Of a DNA stretch of 64,000 bases, positions 57,405 through 64,000 are shown one piece after another; position 1 is the first letter of the stretch, and the number at the start of each line of letters is the position of its first letter. This stretch comes from Amyloporia xantha (taxonomy: Eukaryota; Basidiomycota; Agaricomycetes; Polyporales; Adustoporiaceae). Below the pieces are notes generated by a model that made no database searches, was not told where the DNA came from, and worked only from the letters and a program-made list of their open reading frames with translations. A program made the translations under genes and the position numbers. Where the stretch lies: the NCBI GenBank assembly GCA_036971615.1, contig JAYKKR010000017.1:558001-622000 (forward strand), given 5' to 3'.

Positions 57405-60270
57405 GGGAGGACTGTGTATGATGGAAACGAGAAGTAATTTCGGTGCCCCTCCTCCATCTCATTCCAGAGTAGGGTCACATGCGGAACTCACTGCGGAGAG
57501 GGAGAGACGAATTACATCAGGACCGGGGCGGAGCCAGACTTCCGCCCAGCCTCGGCCGGCTTCGGAACCAGCGTGGCAGTGCTGCTCGACGCCACCCGAT
57601 TTGTCGGAGCTCTGTCGGAGATTAGCTTGCCACCTCTACTAAAACTCGCTACGCCCCCCAAGTTTTCTTCCTTGCGCCGACCTTATCACCCCTCTCCATT
57701 GTTGTCTCACTGGGAAGGGGCCATTAGTCGCTTGGCGCAGATGAGACTGACGGGCTCCTCTTTCGCTAGCAACTCTATGGTTTGCAAATGCGAATACGAT
57801 GATGGATTTCTAGATAGTAGTGAGAGCTACATTTTTTTACAATTTTGCGCATGTATTTCGTCTGTCTGTATCCCCAATCCACTCTTATTTTTCTTCACAC
57901 TCGTGTCCCCGCTGAGGTGATCTGTTAGCAATTCTCAGGCAACCTTTCTCGTCTTTCTGGGCTGTTGGTCAGATTCAAGTATGTGCTCTAGGTTTGCCCA
58001 CTACTCTCCACGACACACGCAGTCTGCGACGCCTTCTCAGTAGTCATGGTGTTTGACTAGGTAAGTGCATTCGAGCTTAATCTATCGCGTGCTACACCGA
58101 TTTTGAGGCTTAATCCACGAAGCAGGTTCGTGCGAACCAATGGAAGGTGTCGTATTCGGATCTGGTGTGTGTTACCTCCATTCATATAACACGGGAGCCA
58201 GAATCAACGCTTCGCTGTCATTCTCTTTGATCCCGTACCAACTGGCCCGCTCTATTGAATGAGGAAGACGAAACGCTACGCTTGGTCCTATTAAATCTAG
58301 TTGACGTGAGGTCTGGATCGTGCTGTTTAGTAGCTTCGTCTTTGAGACCCTTGACTCTTCTACTATTCAATAGGAACGTGGTTAGGTGATATCGCACTTG
58401 ATCCCACTGGGGCAGCGGATCTCTGGCGGCATCTCCGTTTGAGACCGCTCTGGCAACTCGTCTATCAAATACTATCTGGAGGCTTCAGCCGGTCACGGTG
58501 CGCTCCTGCTCTACCCGGAGTGCCCGCCTGGAATGGCAATATCGTAGCTGATCTATATGTCTGTGGTCTTAGCGCAAATATGTATGAAGAAATGAACCGC
58601 TCGTCTACTCTCATCTATCACATCAGAATCATCTCGCTACCACAATAAACGTGCGCTCCGTCCCCAGCACAAGCGACCAGCTGCAGACCGTCGGTCTAGC
58701 ATGTTTTATTTTAGCCCTTGTATAGAAGTCTGGCTCAAATGCTCAGGGTGCCGTTTATGTCTTGATGGACCGTACCTGTGACTGACATAGGTACATCAAT
58801 CCCAAGCGCACTATTGTCCGGCTCTGGCGCGCATGACCTCGGTTTTGTAACGCCCATTATCACCGGAACATTCATTGATGAGATAATATATATCGGCTAC
58901 TGCCCACGACGGATTATCGCGTTCGATTATCAGCGCCTCAAGCTGTGTGGTCTTGATGTTGTCGGCAGCGCCGAGCAGCTCCTGCAACATACAAAAACCG
59001 CGATGAAGATCGCCTTGGCCAGTACATCCCTTTGTAAGCTCTCAGAATAGCCGATAATGCCTCAATGGCCGCAAGTAGGACTAGCGCCAGTTGTCGATGT
59101 CCGGGACTGGCAGACCATTCTGCTTCATTCCGGCTAGTGAACTTCTCTTGGTCAGTCCAACCGAAATACCCATGGGTCCTCGAAGAATTGTCGACTCTGC
59201 GTCGCAAGTCCCGCGCCAGATTCTTAGCCTATCTATGTAGTTCTAGCGTCGTCGGTGACTCGGGAGGTACTTTGAGCGTCACTAAGTTCTCTGACACGTT
59301 CTATGCACAGTGTCTTTCACACTGTTGTCTCATTCAAGTAACGCACACCATATTTCCAGACCTAAGGATTTCAAGCTCCATTTGGGAGGAACGCAAAAGG
59401 GGATTGACAACGGTGGGAAAGCAGCCATCAGACCAACATCCCATCGTACTGATAGCCGACAGTGCGGCTTCAAATTCATAACAAGATCACCAGTCACCGG
59501 TATGGTAAGTATGTTTATCTATGTAGATCCAGCTGAATTGCAGATTTTTAGGCGTCATGATGAGCGTGCTGCTGTAAGCAGCTTACGGGCTCAACTTGGT
59601 TGGCCGACGGTAGACCGACAGTGACATAACCAGACAGTCCTGCGCTCATCTTGTTGAACGCAATCAAGTGTTTTTGTCTCGACAACAATATGAAAGACCT
59701 CCAACCGACAATCGGGACCGAAGGCGATATGTTCGACATTGCACCCGTATGCGCGATCCCAGTAGGGTTACATGAATGGGATAACAACACGCGGCATTCC
59801 GCTTTCTCATAGGCACCGCAATTCCGGTGAAGTTTTCAACGGACCACAGTTAACCTTAATTTGCCGTAAGCGTTCCGGAACGGCTTCCAGAGATTTCCAA
59901 AGATATGAGAGTGGAGCAGCCCAGGATCGCTCGGAGAATCTGGAATACTCCCTTGGTTTGAATGCCTAGCCAGTATTGTGGCCAGACTTGCACTTCGATT
60001 TGACTCTGCAATATGAATGTGTCGAGTTCATACCTCATCTTGGCCATGGGACGCCTCGCCCTAGCAGGTAGTCGGACGTTTAGTTCCGAACCCCGGTCGA
60101 ACATGATTCCAGTGAGTCCTCAGTACTTATTTGGATTGGCAGCGAGCGTCTTGAGTCTATTACCCATCTTCATGTGTGTAGCCATATATGCATAATCGAG
60201 AAATCACAGCTAGTGAGAATGCGTATATAACAGATGCACTGATAACAACACATCGCTGCACAGAACTACC
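57405..60270. other. 2.9-kb unresolved interval with scattered coding-like fragments
   Basis: No gene model could be supported. On the minus strand, an acceptor-like TTGCAG at about 59003 is followed by an open stretch ELLGAADNIKTTQLEALIIE, then RDNPSWAVADIYYLINECSG, which looks like protein but lacks a joined partner. Other minus-strand pieces at 59.5-60.1 kb are similar in quality. They may be remnants of a decayed gene. The last 50 bp are the D-amino-acid oxidase promoter. Confidence 0.4.
60225..60231 (+). promoter_or_regulatory. TATA box of the D-amino-acid oxidase gene
   Basis: TATATAA at 60225-60231 lies about 40 bp upstream of the ATG at 60271. The 5' leader must be short. Confidence 0.5.
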
Positions 60271-61829
60271 ATGTCAAGGTCAAACACTGCAAAGAACATT
60301 ATTGTCTTGGGCGCCGGTGAGGATACATTTCCACACATCTGCTTATTGACATTTGTGCTGACGCTGAGTATGTCTAATCAGGGGTCGTGGGCCTTACCAC
60401 TGCTCTTGCATTACAAGAGAAGGGAGGCTATGATGTGACTGTCATCGCGGAGACGTTGCCTAGTGATCCAAAGAGCGTGAAATACACGAGCCATTGGGCG
60501 GTATGTTATCTATTCCCCTATCTTCTGAAGATGCACCGTCTTCCGGACCGCTCCAGCAAGACTGTAGTACTGACTAAAATATAGGGCGCATATCATGTCA
60601 TATACAGAGGTCAAGATGAGCAAGAGCGAAGTAATCATATTTTTGGCATCCACGTTCTGTGCTCATACATGTCCCGCAGAGATTCAACAGGATACATTCA
60701 GGACAATGTGGGACTTATCTACTCCTGGTGGAAGCACGGAGGGCTGTTTCCGCCGCCTCACGACGCTGGAGTATTATTACGACGTGATTGAGGTACAAGC
60801 GGACTGGATGCCCAATGTGAGTTATTTGGACACTGTTGAAAACTCGCAGGCGTCCCTGCTGAATGTCAAAACAGTTTAAGCCAATACCGGAGGAGGCACT
60901 TGTTGCCAATACCAAGTCTGGCTATTCATTCGAGACTTATACCATCGATCCTCCCGTATACTTGAACTACCTGATGTCTCGATTTATCGGACGAGGTGGC
61001 TCTGTTGTCCGAGGTGCCGTACAACACATCAGCCAGGTCATTGAAGGCGGAGCTTACATCTTCTCTCGTGGCCTTGCATCTCCAAAACCCGTTGATGCAA
61101 TGGTGATTTGTGCTGGATTGGGGGCGCGAACCCTCGGTGGGGTTGAAGACAAGGATGTGTATCCGAGCAGGGGTCAAGTTGTTTTAATACATGCACCGTG
61201 GATCATTACTGCCATGCGCGCAAGTGACTTCGGAGGAACCGTCTGGACTTATGTGATCCCCCGCAGGAATGGCAACGTGCGTCGCTAGCTCCCTTTCTGC
61301 ATCTATCAACCCAAACTGATATTCCTGGGTCCTCGGTGATGGCATAGGTCGCCTTAGGAGGAACCAAAGTGGCTAATGACTGGTAGGTATACTGCGCGCA
61401 CTGGCTCTATAATCTATTTCCGACTCACGACGCAATATTCTTAGGTATCCCGTGGCCCGACCAGAGACCACCGAGGACATATTGCGACGTTGTCTAGCTC
61501 TGTGTCCTGACCTAGCCCCACCAGAAATCCGAGCTCAACGCACTCCAACAGTGGACGATCTTCGGCCTCTGATCCTCGAAGTGGGTTGTGGATTCAGGCC
61601 ATCCAGGACGGGAGGAATCAGGCTGGATGTTGAATGGGTCGACGATAGTAAGAACCAGCGAAAGCTCCCTATGGTCTTCAATTATGGGTATGTGTTCCCG
61701 CACGTTTGACATGTATAAAGACTCATGGAGACGACTGGAAGGCACTCTGGCAGCGGTTATGAGTCCTCCTGGGGATCAGCGTCGGTAGCCATTGGCTTGT
61801 TGGAAGAGGCACTGGCCAGCACAACGTAG
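60271..61829 (+). CDS. D-amino-acid oxidase
   Basis: This FAD enzyme oxidises D-amino acids to keto acids, ammonia and H2O2, usually in peroxisomes. The start is ATG 60271 (MSRSNTAKNIIVLGAG) joined to VVGLTTALALQEKGGYDVTV, completing the GxGxxG dinucleotide fold. Then SVKYTSHWAGAYHVIYR (family YTSxWAGAH), DTFRTMWDLSTPGG, RGGSVVRGAVQHISQVIEGG, VDAMVICAGLGARTLGGVED, YPSRGQVVLIHAPW, WTYVIPRRNGN, VALGGTKVANDW, VNYG-type ending (VFNYG) and HSGSGYESSWGSASVAIGLL. The C-terminus is ALASTT, with no SKL-type peroxisomal signal. About eight exons. The DAAO signature near the C-terminus (YGHSGSGYESSWG) is spliced from two exons. It is tail to tail with the Nudix gene, 58 bp apart. Confidence 0.92.
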
Positions 61830-61887
61830 GAATCGATCAACGAAATTTAGGGATACCATTTCGAATGTAGTCATGTAACAATATACA

Positions 61888-62835
61888 CTATGGCTCAGCG
61901 GGCCTCACGCCGAACCACCATTTCTGTAAATGTCCATCTGCGTCAAAGTCAACACGACCGACAAAATGGCGCCCCGTTAACAAAAGAGGCATCCATAATG
62001 TATCATCCTCCCACATCTTGTCGAATGGGATGGGCGAAATTTCCTGAGTCTCATCAAGATTTACTGACAAAGTCTTGCTCGGCGGAGCCGGATAAGAAGT
62101 TGTGGAGGTGTCTGTCACTCCACCAATTGCGAACCATTGCGGACGCATTTCTTCGGATCTGGTCGGTCAGAAGTCAGATAGGCTTAAAAGGTGACCAACA
62201 ACAGAAACCGCACTCCGTGATATTCCCTGTATATTCTTCAGCGTAGAATATCTCAATGTGCGCAGCTTCTTCTGAGGCTGCACTTGTGAAGAATAGAGTG
62301 CCGCGATGTTCTAACAACGCAGTGATGCCAGCTTCTTCCTAACCGTCGGAAATTATTAACGTCAGGCACTAAGACTCCCCTTGATGTCATTTACACCAAC
62401 CTGCAGCTCACGAACGGCAGCCTCAGCTGCAGTTTCTCCTGGGTCTATTTTACCGCCGAAGCCATTGTACCTTAGATAAGTGTCAGCTGAGGGACAAGAG
62501 AACGCAGCATGAGAGACTCACAATCCTTTGCCGAAGCCTCGTTTTTTGTATCCAAGGAGTAACTACCGGTACACTGGTTCAGCAACATTGACTCACCGCC
62601 GCATCGAAGGGCACACTCCCACCTTGTCGTTCTGCCTGATAAATGCATTCGTATACAGCCTCACTCTATCATACCGATACCAGTCAGTAGAACCGCCTTC
62701 AGAAGCTTGGTCGAGGCTCCCTGCGGCAGTGAGCCCTGGCGGTAAGGTTGAACCCATTTTTCCTTGACGACTAGAGGCAGGCGCCAACTGGCTTGAACGT
62801 ACGTGATTGAAAGGACGAGACGCGAACATGTGCAT
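61888..62835 (-). CDS. MTH1-type Nudix hydrolase (8-oxo-dGTP diphosphatase)
   Basis: It sanitises oxidised purine nucleotides such as 8-oxo-dGTP. Five or so exons are joined over short introns. The core reads LLLGYKKRGFGKGLYNGFGG, the Nudix box GGKIDPGETAAEAAVRELQE-EAGI (G-x5-E-x7-REU-x-EE-x-G-U complete), FTSAASEEAAHIEIFYAEEY, ESEEMRPQWFAI and IPFDKMWEDDTLWMPLLLTG. The EMRPQWF and MWEDDTLWMPLLL blocks are hallmarks of the MTH1 subfamily. Two starts are possible: 62835 (MHMFASRPFNHVRSSQLAPA...) or 62757 (MGSTLPPGLTAAGS). The longer form adds a basic, acid-free leader that could target mitochondria. An inserted loop (STTSYPAPPSKTLSVNLDET) precedes the IPFDKMW block. Confidence 0.9.
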
Positions 62836-63110
62836 ATCATGTGAGCGTGCTTCTTCTGCTAGACGCGTCTTCAGACCCTTGATTGCGGCAGGTCAGGGTC
62901 CTTTCCGTGCCGATAACTGCTATCAGAGACTATACCTTAAGCAGTGCTTAACATCTTCTGTCCATGACTTACATCCCACCATCGACATCTTCAGTATAAA
63001 TGACGCCGTGAGAACGAGGGGCCATAGCTCAGGTTTGACTTGATACCAGAAGTCCCCCAGAAGTCCTCAAAAAGGCCGATGTTTGAATGTGATACACTAC
63101 ATTGCCACAT
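62836..63110. other. Intergenic interval between the Nudix gene and the desaturase 3' end
   Basis: 275 bp with no coding features. Because both flanking genes are on the minus strand, it contains the Nudix promoter and the desaturase 3' UTR. Confidence 0.5.
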
Positions 63111-64000
63111 CTACTCCTTTCCTTCATCTGATTCTGACCCACTCTGCTTCGCACTGACGTCTGCCTTTGTGTCATCGCCCTTAGCAGGCGCCGATATAGT
63201 CTTCGCTTTGATCGGGCGCTTTACACGGGCAAAGATACCCACCTCGGGGTCGCGGATGAAGTTGACGATGACCATGGGCCAAGACGGATGAGAGGGGATG
63301 GTGTCGTAAAACTCCGGAGCAAGCGCACGAAGAGCCGGCAAACGCGTCCATGGTACCGAAGGGAAATCATGGTGTTCGTTGTGATAACCGACCTATACCA
63401 GCAATGCAGTCAGCTCTCTAGGTGGTGAAAAGAAATAGAACAAATAACTCACGTTATACGCCAGGATATTTAGCGGCCCGTAGTAAGAGTAGGTTTCCTG
63501 GTTCAGACCATCCCACACATAGTGTTCCGCGATGAAATGTCCAGCCAATGGGTGAAGACTTCCTGCGAAGAAACTGGACGCTAGCAGGTATATGAGCGGC
63601 CCTGCCCCGCATGTCTTGACGAGAACATAGTCAAAAATGACTTGTACCAGGAGATTCATGATGTGCCACTGTGTGAGTTGTTGCGTGCGCACGAAGCCAG
63701 GACGCAGGGCATAGAAGAGTATCTGAAATGTACTGCAAAGGTAGTCGTCAGTCACTTCTTCATGGACGTGTCAGCGCCTAAGGACTCACGCAAAGAATAC
63801 TTTCCCGAGAACATTATTAAGACAGATAAGCTCCAGGCGAGTTGGAAGGTCAGTGTCGATGCCATCTTCTCCCAAATATTTATGATGCTCTAAGTGATAT
63901 CTCTGCGAGCAATGAGAAATGTGAGGAGTATTTGACCAGAGAGGTGCAAGTGTCATCTACCTTGAAAGCTGCAGAATAGGGAACACCAATGGGCAGGTTC
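63111..64000 (-). CDS. Sphingolipid delta-4 desaturase, C-terminal part (cut by right edge)
   Basis: ER membrane di-iron enzyme that introduces the 4,5 double bond in dihydroceramide. Read from the right edge on the minus strand: NLPIGVPYSAAFK, then RYHLEHHKYLGEDGIDTDLP (second histidine box HLEHH), hydrophobic stretches (LVQVIFDYVLVKTCGAGPLI; YLLASSFFAGSLHPLAGHFI), QETYSYYGPLNILAYNV, and GYHNEHHDFPSVPWTRLPAL (third box HNEHH). The tail, VNFIRDPEVGIFARVKRP, is followed by a Ser/Glu/Lys-rich end (SGSESDEGKE). The first histidine box and start codon lie beyond 64000. Short introns interrupt the frame near 63390-63450, 63733-63789 and 63893-63960. Confidence 0.92.

Overview
The window is nuclear DNA from a filamentous basidiomycete, most likely an Agaricomycete of the Polyporales type. 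This is inferred from dense 50-65 nt GT-AG introns inside almost every gene, genes on both strands with short spacers, and basidiomycete-type families: an SREBP with a tyrosine-containing bHLH, a CYP53-like P450, D-amino-acid oxidase, an exomer ChAP, a short SRPK-like kinase, and lineage-restricted membrane proteins. There are no bacterial-style operons, no CRISPR array, and no rRNA or confident tRNA gene.

Layout. 0-5.6 kb: 3' end of a multipass membrane protein, a gene-poor gap, then an exomer (Chs6/Bch1/Bud7) cargo adaptor with an apparent 1-nt frameshift. 6-14.6 kb: a divergent pair, NAA15 (NatA auxiliary subunit, minus) and PDS5 (cohesin regulator, plus), sharing a 132-bp promoter. 15.6-16.3 kb: ribosomal protein eL42. 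16.3-23.7 kb: an accessory region with a decayed membrane-protein gene, hairpin-rich noncoding sequence, inverted repeats, a proline-iminopeptidase-like hydrolase, and a fragment of the gene family seen at the left edge. 23.7-32.4 kb: an RNA/transcription neighbourhood with an SRPK-like kinase, a CCCH-finger protein with an RS-rich region, and a BUR1/CDK9 kinase with a very long RS/proline-rich N-terminus. 34.4-36.6 kb: a CYP53-like P450. 38.8-39.3 kb: a small conserved-looking protein. 39.3-43.5 kb: a gene-free, GC-rich stretch. 43.5-50 kb: an SDR oxidoreductase, an F-box protein and a coiled-coil hypothetical. 50.5-57.4 kb: SREBP/Sre1 and the actin-patch protein Ysc84/Lsb3, both minus. 57.4-60.2 kb: unresolved. 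60.3-64 kb: D-amino-acid oxidase and an MTH1-type Nudix hydrolase (tail to tail), then the sphingolipid delta-4 desaturase, cut off by the right edge.

Most genes are conserved housekeeping genes and do not form a single pathway. I found no clear new multi-gene system. The best leads are a block of four small hairpins (19.26-19.39 kb, two with GNRA and UUCG tetraloops), several perfect or near-perfect inverted repeats, an SREBP with an AT-hook and a histidine-rich inter-membrane loop, a BUR1 with a CDK12-like N-terminal extension, and an eL42 gene whose stop codon sits alone on its last exon. Exon joins were worked out by hand from GT-AG signals and reading frame and need RNA-seq confirmation.
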